From Allocoleopsis franciscana PCC 7113 (GTDB taxonomy: Bacteria; Cyanobacteriota; Cyanobacteriia; Cyanobacteriales; Coleofasciculaceae), in the NCBI RefSeq assembly GCF_000317515.1, contig NC_019738.1:2630001-2694000 (forward strand): a stretch of 64,000 nucleotides of DNA, read 5' to 3'. The translations under genes and the position numbers were made by a program. The notes beneath the pieces are model-generated. The model saw only the letters and a list, made by a program, of their open reading frames with translations, was not told where the DNA came from and did no database searches. Shown one piece after another: positions 16,677-26,319 of the stretch. Each line of letters begins with the position of its first letter. Position 1 is the stretch's first letter.

Positions 16677-19600
16677 AGATATTTGTGAGCCTGGAATCTA
16701 CTTGGATTAACTTTACAATCGGTTGAAACTGAAAATCGTGGGCAAGTCGCCTCAGGTGAGCGATGAGAAATGCCTGTTCTGAGGGGATTTGTTCAATCAG
16801 GTGAAAGATTTCTTCGTCATCACACAACTGTGCCGCTTGATGGAGCTGAGTAATCCAATCGAGTGGCATCACAGACAGGTTTTGAGCTGTTAGGACATCA
16901 GCTTGAGCCGGCAGGTGATCATCATGACTGGTTATCGACGGCTGGTCGTTTTGGGCATACACATAACGCAGTCCCAAATATTCTGCCATCTTGGCAAACA
17001 AAGTCTCTTCTTGGAAGGGCTTGCTGATGAAGTCATTACAGCCTGCGGAGAGAGCCAGAGTTCGATCGCGGCTGGAAACATGAGCCGTAAGAGCAATAAT
17101 AATAGTAGCCTGACCTTCGACACTAGAGCGGATGCGCTGGGTCGCTTCGTAACCATCCATCTGTGGCATCCGTATATCCATCCAAATCAGGTGGGGTTGC
17201 CACTGTTGCCATAAGATGACAGCTTCCTCTCCATTTTTTGCCTCTTGCACCTCTAGCCCCAATGGAGTCAACAACCTTACCAAAAGTTGGCGGTTTTCCG
17301 CTTGGTCATCGGCGACAAGAATACGGTAAGGTGGTTGTCCGGGTGCTAATCCAATCACCTGGCGCTGGTGCTGAGTCGGTGTTACGTCGGAAGCTAGAGC
17401 AAGGCGGACTGGAATCTCAAACCTGAATCTACTCCCTTCACCGAGAGTACTTCTGACGGTAATATCTCCTCCCATTAACCGCACAAACTTACGACTAATC
17501 GCCAGTCCTAAGCCTGTCCCTTCCGGAGCCACTTTCCCAGATTGGGTTTGGACAAAAGCATCAAAAATACTATTGATTTCATTCGGGTCAATTCCTACAC
17601 CAGTATCAGAAACTTCAAAGGTCAAACAAGCCAATTTATCCAAATTTTTTCTGGGTTCAGTTTTTTCTTTTTCATTTTTCGTTTTAACTTTCAAACTGAC
17701 ACTACCCTTTTGGGTGAATTTAATCGCATTACCTAGCAGATTGATGAGTACCTGGCGCAATTTATTAGGGTCAGCACTGACATATTGAGGTACATCTGAG
17801 GCAATTTCCAGATGCAATTGCAATCCTTTAGATTCAGCTTTTTGGTTGAACATTTCCCGAAGCGATCGCAACAAGCTAATCAGGTCAAAACTGCTTTCAT
17901 CAAGGGTGAGGCGTCCCGCTTCGATTTTGGATAAATCTAGGACATCGTTGATTAACGCCAGCAAATGATGTCCACTGCGATTGATAATTTGCAGACTCTC
18001 TCGTTGTTCTGAAGTCAGTGAAGAGTCACGGTTCATCACTTGGGTAAATCCCAGCATGATATTTAGAGGGGTACGTAGCTCATGGCTCATACTCGCAAGG
18101 AAGAGGCTTTTGGCACGGTTGGCAACTTCAGCCGCTTCTTTAGCTCGTTGCAGTTCTAACTCAGCTTGTTTGAGGTCAGTCAAGTTACGAATGCTGACAA
18201 CTAAGCCTGAAATAGTGTTGTCAGCCTCAAAATAAGGAGCATAAGTAATGCCAAGAAATTGCCGTCCTGTCGTTGGGTAATCCAGCCACATTTGAAAACT
18301 CACTACCTCTCCTGCCAGACATTGATCTAAACGTGGTTTCAAGAGAGTTTCAAAAAGTTCTACACCCAAAAATTCTCGGACTGAATGTCCAATAATCTCA
18401 TCGGATTGCTTGTTATGCAGAGTCAGGTAAGCCTGATTCACCAATTGATAGGTGTAGTTGCGATCCATCAAGCACATACTATCGGTAGTGGCGGAAACAA
18501 TCCGTTCATACCTTCGCAAGGATTCCTCGGCACGTTTGCGCTGGGTGATGTCTTGCACAATGTATGAAAATCTAGGATGTCCACTAGGACTAACAGCAAT
18601 TGGGCAAACACTTGCAGATAGCCATCGTTGATTGTTGGGAGTTTGATGGGGATATTCAAACTCCACAGCCGCCTGAATTTGCTCAGCTTGTCGGTAGTGA
18701 TTCATCCACATTTGTATGCTGGCTTGTGGCACTCCTAAGTCAGTGGCAAATCGATTTTGCATGGCCTCTGAGGTCGTACCAAAGAACTCGGCTGTTAGCT
18801 GATTATCGGAAATATGCAGAATGTTATCGTCATGGAGTTCAACAATCCCCATGAGCATTGATCGGCTCTCGAAGAAGCTGCGGAGGGTTAATTCACTTTG
18901 TTTTAATGCCTCTTCTGAGGCTTTGCGATCGCTGACATCGGTTACCCGCACTAAATTCATCCTTTTGCCAGCGACTGTAATTTGTTTGGCGGCTAAATTT
19001 CCCCAGAACGTCTTGCCTGTTTTAGTGACATACTCAATCTCTCGACTCCAAAAGCCTTGTGTATTAATTTCCTCAACAATGACAGCGAGTTCCTCTGGAG
19101 TGAACTGATGCTTTTGCAAGTTCTGTCCTTCAGTTCCAAGCAGTTGATCTTTACTAGAGGCTTCAAACAGTTCAATGGCTCGACGGTTGCAGTCGAGGGT
19201 TAGAGTTGTTTCTGAATCCACCAGAAAGATGGCATCAGTAGATTCATTGAAAATGGCTTCTCGCTCGTCTCGACTCCGAATCAGTTCTAGTTCTGCAAGT
19301 TTACGATCGCTAATATCCCGTCCTTCTGGAATCAGTAGCTTCACTCTCCCAGCATCATCGAATATGGGGCGCAGGGAAAAATCAATGGTGGCAACCCGAT
19401 CCCCCTCACCCAACACATCCACTTCATAACGCACAAATTCTCCTTTAGCGGCACGAGCGATCGCGGCTTTTAATTGCTTCTGTGTTTCGGTCGAAATTGC
19501 CCACCATCGAGCTTCCCAAAAAGGCCGATTAATCACTTGAGAGCGAGTAAAGCCACCAAAATCAAGGGCTGTTTGATTGGCTTCTAAAAGAGTGCCATCC

Positions 19601-20025
19601 GGTTTGAGTAAACCAACAAACTGAAAGGTTTGGTTGAAAATAGCCCGGAATCGTTCCTCACTCTCTCGCAGGGCTTGTTCCGCTTGTTTGTACTCCGTAA
19701 TATCTTCTTGGACGGCGACATAAACCGTTCCATATTCCGAGTGTTCAAAGACTGAGGTATGAGCTCTACACCAGAAAGGAGTACCATCTTTCTTGACATT
19801 ATGAACCTCGTATGTTTCTTCACCATACTGGTGAAGCTGACGAATGATAGCTAGTGAGGTTTGTTCGGCACTCTGATCAGTCTCTTCATAGTTGATCACA
19901 TGTACGGGTTTGCCGTTGAGTTCACCCAAAGCGTAGCCAAATAGACTTTCAAATTTGGGATTGGCGTAAACAATCGTGTTATCCGTGGCTCTAATTAGGC
20001 AAACTCCGCCAGCCATATTTTTCAC
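16675..20025 (-). CDS. Hybrid sensor histidine kinase, C-terminal part of an IS-split gene
   Basis: A 1116-codon frame. It carries five or six PAS/PAC units (about 1-630), a HisKA phosphoacceptor (LASMSHELRTPLNIMLGF, about 655), an HATPase domain (DPNKLRQVLINLLGNAIKF; SDTGVGIDPNE; EGTGLGLAISRK), a receiver (RILVADDQAENRQLL to MDIRMPQMDGYEATQ to SKPF, about 905-1025) and a helical tail. The frame begins inside a PAS domain directly at the IS630 boundary. Removing the IS and one TA restores a continuous reading frame with the fragment at 21214-23004, a protein of about 1714 residues. The GTG at 20025 is therefore an internal Val codon. As it stands the fragment lacks its membrane sensor part, and expression would need a new start. 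Confidence 0.85.
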   Translation of the reverse strand: MKNMAGGVCLIRATDNTIVYANPKFESLFGYALGELNGKPVHVINYEETDQSAEQTSLAIIRQLHQYGEETYEVHNVKKDGTPFWCRAHTSVFEHSEYGTVYVAVQEDITEYKQAEQALRESEERFRAIFNQTFQFVGLLKPDGTLLEANQTALDFGGFTRSQVINRPFWEARWWAISTETQKQLKAAIARAAKGEFVRYEVDVLGEGDRVATIDFSLRPIFDDAGRVKLLIPEGRDISDRKLAELELIRSRDEREAIFNESTDAIFLVDSETTLTLDCNRRAIELFEASSKDQLLGTEGQNLQKHQFTPEELAVIVEEINTQGFWSREIEYVTKTGKTFWGNLAAKQITVAGKRMNLVRVTDVSDRKASEEALKQSELTLRSFFESRSMLMGIVELHDDNILHISDNQLTAEFFGTTSEAMQNRFATDLGVPQASIQMWMNHYRQAEQIQAAVEFEYPHQTPNNQRWLSASVCPIAVSPSGHPRFSYIVQDITQRKRAEESLRRYERIVSATTDSMCLMDRNYTYQLVNQAYLTLHNKQSDEIIGHSVREFLGVELFETLLKPRLDQCLAGEVVSFQMWLDYPTTGRQFLGITYAPYFEADNTISGLVVSIRNLTDLKQAELELQRAKEAAEVANRAKSLFLASMSHELRTPLNIMLGFTQVMNRDSSLTSEQRESLQIINRSGHHLLALINDVLDLSKIEAGRLTLDESSFDLISLLRSLREMFNQKAESKGLQLHLEIASDVPQYVSADPNKLRQVLINLLGNAIKFTQKGSVSLKVKTKNEKEKTEPRKNLDKLACLTFEVSDTGVGIDPNEINSIFDAFVQTQSGKVAPEGTGLGLAISRKFVRLMGGDITVRSTLGEGSRFRFEIPVRLALASDVTPTQHQRQVIGLAPGQPPYRILVADDQAENRQLLVRLLTPLGLEVQEAKNGEEAVILWQQWQPHLIWMDIRMPQMDGYEATQRIRSSVEGQATIIIALTAHVSSRDRTLALSAGCNDFISKPFQEETLFAKMAEYLGLRYVYAQNDQPSITSHDDHLPAQADVLTAQNLSVMPLDWITQLHQAAQLCDDEEIFHLIEQIPSEQAFLIAHLRRLAHDFQFQPIVKLIQVDSRLTNI

Positions 20026-20105
20026 GACTAAGTAGGTCGGGGAGAAAATCCTAAAGTATGTAAAGATAAGTGAATCATCAAGCTCTTCAATCTAGGAGAT
20101 GACTC

Positions 20106-20516
20106 ATGGGTGCCCGACTGAGAATCTTCCTCACACTCGAACAAAAGCGAACATTGTTTGAGCTGAGAACGGCGACAACAGTGCCGCAACGGGTCAAAGA
20201 TCGAGCTGAAGTGGTGCGACTGAATGCACAAGGGTGGTACGTCGAGAAAATCGCCATCTACTTCAACTGGCATATGCAAACGGTACGAGAGACGATTCAT
20301 CGGTGGGAAACCAAGGGATTGGGAGGATTGTGGGAGGCTTCCGGACGAGGGGGGAAATGTCGTTGGCAAAAAGCCGACATCGAATATGTTGAAGCGTGTC
20401 TTAGACAAGACAATCGCACCTACAACGCTCATCAATTGGCACAAAAACTGGCAACGGAGCGGCAAGTTCAACTGAGTCCCGACCACCTGCGTCGAGTACT
20501 CAAAAAAAGGGGGTGA
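20106..20516 (+). CDS. IS630-family transposase, N-terminal (DNA-binding) frame
   Basis: A 136-residue frame with tandem helix-turn-helix/winged-helix segments: RVKDRAEVVRLNAQGWYVEKIAIYF, MQTVRETIHRWETKGLGGLWE, then a second half ending LSPDHLRRVLKKRG. It binds the element ends. It ends next to an A7G5 run (20502-20513), and the catalytic frame starts in the -1 frame across that run. A complete 353-residue transposase would be made by -1 ribosomal or transcriptional slippage. Confidence 0.85.
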   Translation: MGARLRIFLTLEQKRTLFELRTATTVPQRVKDRAEVVRLNAQGWYVEKIAIYFNWHMQTVRETIHRWETKGLGGLWEASGRGGKCRWQKADIEYVEACLRQDNRTYNAHQLAQKLATERQVQLSPDHLRRVLKKRG

Positions 20517-21166
20517 TGTGGAAGCGTACCCGTGTCAGCCATCGAGACAAACAAGATTCCGAACAACGAGCCATCAAGCAAGCCGACTTGGATATGTTGG
20601 AGTTAGCTGCTGCCACGGGAGAGATTGACCTACTGTACCTGGATGAGTCCGGGTTTAGCTTGTGGAGTCCAGCCAGCTACAGCTACTTTTTCCGGGGGGA
20701 ACAAAAACGCCTCGAACAAACCCCTCGACGAGGGAGACGGCTGAGTATTTTAGGGCTTTGGCAACCGTTAGTCAGCTTCGTCTATGGCTTAGTGATTGGC
20801 AGTTTCACCAGTGAAAGCTACATCAAAATGATCGATCAGCAAGCTGGTGTTGCAGCACAAGAGTTTGCCAATACCGGACGGATTCGCGTCATCGTGCAAG
20901 ACAATGGCTCAATTCATACCAGTACTCCAGTACAACAAAAGTGGGCACAATGGGAAGCTCAAGGATTGTACTTATTCTTTTTGCCAGCCTATTGCTCCCA
21001 GATGAATCTGATTGAGTCGGAATGGCATCAACTCAAAACCCATGAACTGGCAGGGCAGATGTTTGAAGATGAGTTAGACCTAGCTTATGCAGTGATGGAT
21101 GGTCTAGAAGCTAGAGGCCAAGTTGAGGGGCGGAGTACAGAGCGTTTCAAGTTCAAGTCCGGCTAA
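20513..21166 (+). CDS. IS630-family transposase, C-terminal DDE frame
   Basis: A 217-codon frame holding the DDE_3 catalytic core: first Asp in LLYLDESGFSLW, second Asp in RVIVQDNGSIHTS, and Glu in YCSQMNLIESEWHQLKTHEL. It overlaps the upstream frame by four bases. The element looks intact: both frames are open and the inverted repeats are present, so it may still be mobile. Confidence 0.85.
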   Translation: MMWKRTRVSHRDKQDSEQRAIKQADLDMLELAAATGEIDLLYLDESGFSLWSPASYSYFFRGEQKRLEQTPRRGRRLSILGLWQPLVSFVYGLVIGSFTSESYIKMIDQQAGVAAQEFANTGRIRVIVQDNGSIHTSTPVQQKWAQWEAQGLYLFFLPAYCSQMNLIESEWHQLKTHELAGQMFEDELDLAYAVMDGLEARGQVEGRSTERFKFKSG

Positions 21167-21180
21167 TTGTTAATGTAGCG

Positions 21181-23004
21181 TTACATAGTTGAGTTTTTCC
21201 CTATCCACCTACTTACGGCTTGCAGCGCTAATAGTTTCTCTGCCTGTTTACGCTCACTGATGTCTTGAATCTGACCAATGAAGTATAGGGGATTTCCTTG
21301 TGCATCCCGAACCAATGAGCCACTCAAGAGAATCCAAACCACATGCCCATCGGCATGAAAGTAACGCTTTTCTAGCTGGTAGGAACGAATTTCGCCCGCT
21401 AGTAATTGACGTGCGTAGCTCAGATCGGCATCGATATCCTCTGGATGCGTAATGTCCTGGAAGCTCAAGGATAATAACTCTTGCTCGGTATAACCCACGA
21501 GATCGCATAGGGAGCGATTGACTTTCAACCAACGTCCATCAATTGCCACAAGTGCCATGCCGATGGCTGCATTGTCAAACGCACTACGGAAGCGCTCTTC
21601 ACTTTCGCGCAATGTTTCCTCTGTCCGTTGGCGTTGTTCAGCTTGCCGATAGGCATCACTAATGTCACGCACAAAAGCCGTGAACACGATTTTTCCCCCA
21701 ACTTTCAGCTTAGAAATCGAGGCTTCAGCCGGAAACTTTGTACCATCTTTACGGCGACCAAAAATCTGGCTACGCTCTGCCATTCGCCGTGCTTCACCTG
21801 GGGAGTGAGCAAAGTCGCTGACATACTGACGGTGCCGTTGGGCAAACCGCATCGGCAAGAGTAAGTCCAGGGGTTGATTGAGTACCTCACTTGTGGTGTA
21901 TCCAAACACCTTTTCCGCTCCCTGATTGAATAGAGTAATCCGTTGGCACTCATCAACCGAAATCACCGCGTCGCTGGCAATTTCCAGAATGCCTGCAAAT
22001 CGCTCCTGGGAAGTCTGCAAGGCTTCCTCCGCTTGCTTTCGTGTATGGAGTTCCTCTTGTAGCTGAGCGTTGACTTTTTGCAGGGATTGTTCTGCCCCTG
22101 TGCGGTGCGAATCGAGGCGGTTGAGCATGTAGCTGTTCCAACCAATCAACCCTGAGAACAGGAGGATATCGCATATACTCGCCAGAGTGGCTTGCACTTC
22201 TTCTGTATAAAGATGCCACTGGTAACCCAGGTGAGATAATCCTCCTAGCAAAGGGGGTAGAACGATGGCTAAGGGCAGGAGTCGTCGTGCCATCAAACTG
22301 CCTGCACTGTCGCTATTCACCAGTAACATCATGCCCCGATCAGGACGGGCACACAGAACGCCACTACTCAGAAGTAAAAACGCGATCGCCGTGTGTACAG
22401 CCATGCCAGTAAACGAACCTGTCGGGTATAAGTCGGCACTGCCGTAGACATAGCCCAGCAATTCTAAAAATCCTAGTATCCCTGCCCCCAGCGCCATGCC
22501 CTGCACCGCTAGATCGTGTGGACGTGGCAGGCTCAATAGCAGCAAGGCTAACCCCTCTAACAAGAACGCCAAGGCTGTATTAGGAGCCATCCGTCCGGAT
22601 GCGGCTGTACTTCCGAGGGGTTCTGGCTGTTGCATCAACCATTGATCAATGCCCAGATTGACGTTAAAACCGTACTGAATCAGTGTCAGCAGCGCTATGA
22701 GGACAATTAAACAGGCAACACTACAACTTAAAGATTGTATTTTCTCTGTTCCATTTGTTTTTTTTCTGTTTAATTCCCAATGCCACAACCGTAAGGATGT
22801 CCCTCCTAGAAGGAAACCAACAGCGGTGTTTACCCTGATCGTAGGCAATCCGAGCAAAATGCCTTTGAGGACAGCAATATCCAATGCCCAGCCCCCAATA
22901 ACGGTAAAACCAACCAGAACTAAAACCAGGCTGATTTTTTGAGAAAAGCATTGTAGCTGGGTCGTTAAAGGAAAATAATTTAGGTCTTTTGACCCTTGTG
23001 ACAT
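21181..23004 (-). CDS. Membrane PAS sensor, N-terminal part of the IS-split kinase gene
   Basis: A 607-codon frame. Its last ten codons (SRWIGKNSTM) are read from the IS end; the native part stops at Val597. About eight hydrophobic segments lie in residues 20-290 (a MASE-like or integral membrane sensor region), then a coiled-coil linker (about 300-335). Two PAS/PAC units follow (about 335-460 and 470-590), ending DISERKQAEKLLALQAV. No kinase domain remains on this fragment. Joined to the frame at 16675-20025 it forms one hybrid kinase with membrane input. The fragment may still be translated, but without output domains it should not signal. Confidence 0.85.
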   Translation of the reverse strand: MSQGSKDLNYFPLTTQLQCFSQKISLVLVLVGFTVIGGWALDIAVLKGILLGLPTIRVNTAVGFLLGGTSLRLWHWELNRKKTNGTEKIQSLSCSVACLIVLIALLTLIQYGFNVNLGIDQWLMQQPEPLGSTAASGRMAPNTALAFLLEGLALLLLSLPRPHDLAVQGMALGAGILGFLELLGYVYGSADLYPTGSFTGMAVHTAIAFLLLSSGVLCARPDRGMMLLVNSDSAGSLMARRLLPLAIVLPPLLGGLSHLGYQWHLYTEEVQATLASICDILLFSGLIGWNSYMLNRLDSHRTGAEQSLQKVNAQLQEELHTRKQAEEALQTSQERFAGILEIASDAVISVDECQRITLFNQGAEKVFGYTTSEVLNQPLDLLLPMRFAQRHRQYVSDFAHSPGEARRMAERSQIFGRRKDGTKFPAEASISKLKVGGKIVFTAFVRDISDAYRQAEQRQRTEETLRESEERFRSAFDNAAIGMALVAIDGRWLKVNRSLCDLVGYTEQELLSLSFQDITHPEDIDADLSYARQLLAGEIRSYQLEKRYFHADGHVVWILLSGSLVRDAQGNPLYFIGQIQDISERKQAEKLLALQAVSRWIGKNSTM

Positions 23005-23313
23005 ACTTAGCCCGTCTAAACTCCTGTTAAATTTACTCCTTGACTAACGAACGTATCTGTTATCGAAGGATTAACTCAATTTTCAATAACAATTCAGAAA
23101 AACTGGATTGATTGGATGCAGTTGATAGAATTAATTGCCAGAAATAACACCTATTTAAATTTGTTATTTTTTCTATACCTATAAGTTTGATTAATTTTTG
23201 GGTTTTTATGAATAAAGAAAATTAGGCTGAATATTCACGAAAAATCAGAAAGTTAAAGCAGGTCTTCAAAAAAAATAAAAACTCCATGCTTTTTACTCAG
23301 TTAAGCACAAGCA
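23005..23313. other. AT-rich gap before the split kinase gene
   Basis: About 310 bases between two minus-strand genes. It should contain the kinase promoter. No repeat or gene is recognised. Confidence 0.45.
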
Positions 23314-23727
23314 TTAGTTTTGTTTTTCCAAACGCCAGCCAAGAGCTTTGGCAATTTCCTTCGTCAGTGAGACAGGATTAAACGGTTTAGCGATCGCCCC
23401 TACCACCCCAAACGGCTGAAGCTGTTGTAGTGTAAACCAACGCGCTCTGGCGGTTAACAATACCACTGGAATTGACTGTGTGAGCGGATTGGCTCTGAGT
23501 TGCCGCAGAAACATAAAGCCGTCCATTCCTGGCATGGAAATATCGAGAATAATGGCATCCGGCTGCACGACAGCGAGCTTGTCTAACCCTTCATGACCAG
23601 AAGCAACGGACTGCACATTCCAACCGCCCAAATCTTTTAAGCAAGCTTCTACAACTTCCCGAACATGGGCTTCGTCATCGACTAGCAAAACCAGTTTAGT
23701 GGTTATCCCCACTTGTAGTGTACTCAT
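23314..23727 (-). CDS. Single-domain response regulator (receiver)
   Basis: A 137-residue CheY-like receiver. The acidic pair is VLLVDDEAHVREVVEACL, the phosphoacceptor Asp is in AIILDISMPGMDGFMFL (near 59), and the Lys is in AIAKPFNPVSL (near 117). The switch Thr is in VVLLTARARWF. It resembles the receiver at 24235 (shared EACL.DLGGW and KPFNPV), so the two are paralogues. No output domain; it probably passes phosphate between the neighbouring kinases and regulators. Confidence 0.88.
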   Translation of the reverse strand: MSTLQVGITTKLVLLVDDEAHVREVVEACLKDLGGWNVQSVASGHEGLDKLAVVQPDAIILDISMPGMDGFMFLRQLRANPLTQSIPVVLLTARARWFTLQQLQPFGVVGAIAKPFNPVSLTKEIAKALGWRLEKQN

Positions 23728-24234
23728 ACAACTCAGCTTTACTCCATTGACTGTTAGCTTTCACCGGAATCTTTGACTAATAACAGTGTTTCCAGAGAGC
23801 GGTAATCAACCCTTAGCGGGATGGCACTCAATCGATCCAGAATTTGTAGAAGCTCCCAATCAGCTAAAGTCATGAAGGTTTGAGTCTCGTGAGGGTTAAT
23901 CAGCCAGTCTCATACCATTTGGGTTTAGAGTTATCGCTTTTGCAGTTTTGCAACTACCTATAGGGGAGGCTTTCAAAATATATAGCTGTCGCCATCAAGC
24001 TGAGGACAGATTGAACGGCTGTAAACGACCACGTACCAGTAAAAAACCTTCTGCCTCCTGCCTCCTGCCTTCTGCTATACAATCTCATATCCCCGTATCC
24101 AAAATGGTATTAGCCATCTTTAGCCAGACTGTCAGGAGGAGGCTGAGATGGATTTAATTTTGATAGTACAGGAAGAAAATAAGGAACTTATAAAGGCGTA
24201 GAAGTTGAGGTCAAATCAATACAGTCGTAAATCT
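23728..24234. other. Intergenic region with a dispersed repeat
   Basis: About 500 bases between two receiver genes. It contains the 100-bp dispersed element described at 23980-24079. No gene is credible here. Confidence 0.5.
23980..24079. repeat. Dispersed 100-bp repeat with TATAGC/GCTATA ends, copy 1
   Basis: It begins ATATAGC and ends GCTATA. Blocks shared in order with the element at 47438-47545 are GCCAT, AGGACAG/AGGGCAG, GGCTG, AACGACCAC, TACCA, and tandem pyrimidine-rich units CCTCCTGCCT/CCTTCTGCC. The inverted ends suggest a MITE-like or otherwise mobile non-coding repeat. Confidence 0.5.
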
Positions 24235-24615
24235 CTACAGGCTCCAGCCTAAAATTTCAGCAATCTGTTCACAAAGAGTCACAGGGTTAAAGGGCTTGGT
24301 AATCATCCCAGCAACACCCATCTGAGAAAATTGAGTTCGGTCATCCGAGAGTACCTTGGCGGTTAGCAAGACAACGGGAATGGATCGCGTCACAGGATTT
24401 TCCTGAAGCTTTTGGAAGCAAAGGAAACCATCCATGTCCGGCATGGAGACATCCAGCAGGATAGCATCTAGAGATGGGGTTTCTGCCTTGAGCAACCCCT
24501 CCCTCGCCGATGGAGCGCTAATCGTTCGCCATCCCCCTAAATCTTCTAGGCAAGCCTGTACCAGTTCGCGAATCCGCTCTTCATCATCAATAATCAGAAT
24601 TTGTCTAACAGTCAT
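24235..24615 (-). CDS. Single-domain response regulator (receiver)
   Basis: A 126-residue CheY-like receiver with ILIIDDEERIRELV, phosphoacceptor Asp in AILLDVSMPDMDGFLCF (near 54), LLTAKVLSDD, and Lys in MITKPFNPVTL. Its start overlaps the end of the upstream kinase gene by 11 bases, so the two are translationally coupled and this receiver is the likely partner of that kinase. Confidence 0.9.
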   Translation of the reverse strand: MTVRQILIIDDEERIRELVQACLEDLGGWRTISAPSAREGLLKAETPSLDAILLDVSMPDMDGFLCFQKLQENPVTRSIPVVLLTAKVLSDDRTQFSQMGVAGMITKPFNPVTLCEQIAEILGWSL

Positions 24616-26146
24616 GAGCCGCGTTTGACAGTGTGAAATAAAAAGTGCTGCCTTCTCCTAGAGTACTTTCAGCCCAGATCCGTCCGTTGTGCTGTTGTAT
24701 AATGCTTTGGCAGATGGCTAAGCCCAACCCTGTGCCTCCTTTGTGCCGAGAATCTGAAACATCAACTTGTTGGAATCGTCCAAAGATAGCCTGTAGTTTA
24801 TCCGCAGGAATGCCCCGTCCCTGGTCTTGAACCTGAAACAGAATACCGTCTAACTGGGGTTGAGCCTTTAGGGTAATGGTGGAATTCGCCGGGGAGAATT
24901 TGATGGCATTACTTAACAGGTTAGTTAGGGTTTGGATAATCGCGTCAGGTGCAGCCCAAACCTGAGCCGATACGGGAATCACACGCAGGGTAATTGCCGC
25001 TTGGTCGGCAATCGGTTGTAAGGTCTCCACAGCCTGCTGCATGAGCTGAGCCGCATCACAAACGGTCTTCTCCAGCGCTACTTGACCTGAATCCAGCCGT
25101 TCCAAGTCAAGGATATCATTCACCAGACGCACCAGGCGCTCGCTATCGGTTAAGGCAATTTCCAGCATCCGTCGCGCCTTCTCCGGTTTGCTGTCGTAGA
25201 TTCCGGTTGCCAATAACCCCAGAGAACCCCGAATTGCCGTTAGTGGAGTTCGCAGTTCATGACTGACGATCGAGATAAACTCATTTTTGATCTGGTCAAT
25301 CGCTCGGCGTTCTGTAATGTCATGGAATTGAGCCACATAGTATAAGGGTTTACCTTGACTATCTCGCACTAATGATGTAACCCGCAGCATCCAAATCACA
25401 CGCCCCGGTTTACACAAGTAGCGTAACTCCACTTGGCAACGGCGGTTTTCACTGGTCAAGAGCTGGAGTAGGCAACTTTGATGCTGCTCGACATCCTCTG
25501 GATGAATCAGCCTCCAAGAGGGTGTTGTCAGCAACTCCACCTCGGAATAGCCGAGCATGTCGCTGAGTGCGGAGTTCACTTTAAGCCAACACTCGTCCAG
25601 TCCAATTAAAGCCATGCCTGTGGAAGCATGGTCAAAAGCACTACGGAAACGCTCTTCACTATCCCGGAGTGCCTCTCCAGTTTGGCGGAGCGCGGTTTCT
25701 GAACGTTGACGTTCCTGCATTTCCCGTTGTAGTTGGTGGTTTTGCTCGATGAGTTGCTGTTGTTGCTGTCGGATGGTAAGTTGATGCTTCACCCGGAGCA
25801 ACACCTCCTCGGCTTGGAAGGGTTTGGTGATATAGTCAGCCCCCCCAACCTTAAAAGCTTTCGCTTTATCCGTCACATCGTCTAGGGCACTCAAGAAAAT
25901 AACTGGAATCTCGCGGACTTCTGCGACAGACTTCAGGGTTGAGCAGACTTCATAGCCATTCATCTGCGGCATTTTGATGTCGAGCAAGATCAGGTCAGGG
26001 GATTGAGAGCGAACGGTTTCTAAAGCCATCTCTCCACTAATGGCTTTTCTGACCTTATATCCCTGTCCGCTCAGAATAGCCGCGAGAGTACGGATGTTAT
26101 CGGGTTGGTCATCAACGATGAGAATGTTGGTGTTGGCTTGCCTCAA
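24605..26146 (-). CDS. REC-PAS-HisKA-HATPase hybrid histidine kinase
   Basis: A 513-residue cytoplasmic kinase. The N-terminal receiver (about 5-125) has LIVDDQPDNIRTL, LILLDIKMPQMNGYEV and TKPFQAEEV. A coiled-coil (about 128-160) leads to a PAS/PAC sensor (about 165-285), then HisKA with FISIVSHELRTPLTAIRGS (near 295), then HATPase with NLLSNAIKFSP, VQDQGRGIP and GGTGLGLAI. The start is TTG with GGAG five bases before it. The arrangement is that of a response-regulator-fed kinase in a phosphorelay, and it is followed by a coupled receiver gene. Confidence 0.9.
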   Translation of the reverse strand: MRQANTNILIVDDQPDNIRTLAAILSGQGYKVRKAISGEMALETVRSQSPDLILLDIKMPQMNGYEVCSTLKSVAEVREIPVIFLSALDDVTDKAKAFKVGGADYITKPFQAEEVLLRVKHQLTIRQQQQQLIEQNHQLQREMQERQRSETALRQTGEALRDSEERFRSAFDHASTGMALIGLDECWLKVNSALSDMLGYSEVELLTTPSWRLIHPEDVEQHQSCLLQLLTSENRRCQVELRYLCKPGRVIWMLRVTSLVRDSQGKPLYYVAQFHDITERRAIDQIKNEFISIVSHELRTPLTAIRGSLGLLATGIYDSKPEKARRMLEIALTDSERLVRLVNDILDLERLDSGQVALEKTVCDAAQLMQQAVETLQPIADQAAITLRVIPVSAQVWAAPDAIIQTLTNLLSNAIKFSPANSTITLKAQPQLDGILFQVQDQGRGIPADKLQAIFGRFQQVDVSDSRHKGGTGLGLAICQSIIQQHNGRIWAESTLGEGSTFYFTLSNAAHDC

Positions 26147-26319
26147 GGTATTCTCCGAATCTGCGCTGACTCTCTTAATGTCGCTACCGCAACGCTTTCG
26201 CCCTTTACTAGATCAAGCGATCTGCGCTTGGCTGCTGTGCACCATGCTGACGCAAACGCTTTAATCACGTTACGTTCCGATCGCTCGCTACTGAACGTTT
26301 AAATTCTCAACTCCTCTCA

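Larger units (their letters stand above)
20031..21213 (+). mobile_element. IS630-family insertion sequence
   Basis: The element is 1183 bp. Its ends are imperfect inverted repeats beginning AGTAGGT, and further matches extend to about 35 bases, including TATGTAA. It is flanked on both sides by TA (20029-20030 and 21214-21215), the duplicated target of IS630/Tc1-mariner elements. It carries two overlapping transposase frames joined by a probable frameshift. It sits in the antisense direction inside a large histidine kinase gene, and the reading frame is restored exactly when the element and one TA are removed. Confidence 0.9.

Noticed and set aside
16903-19429. Several 60-103-codon plus-strand frames inside the kinase gene
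   Set aside because: They are antisense shadows of a strongly conserved kinase sequence without start signals.
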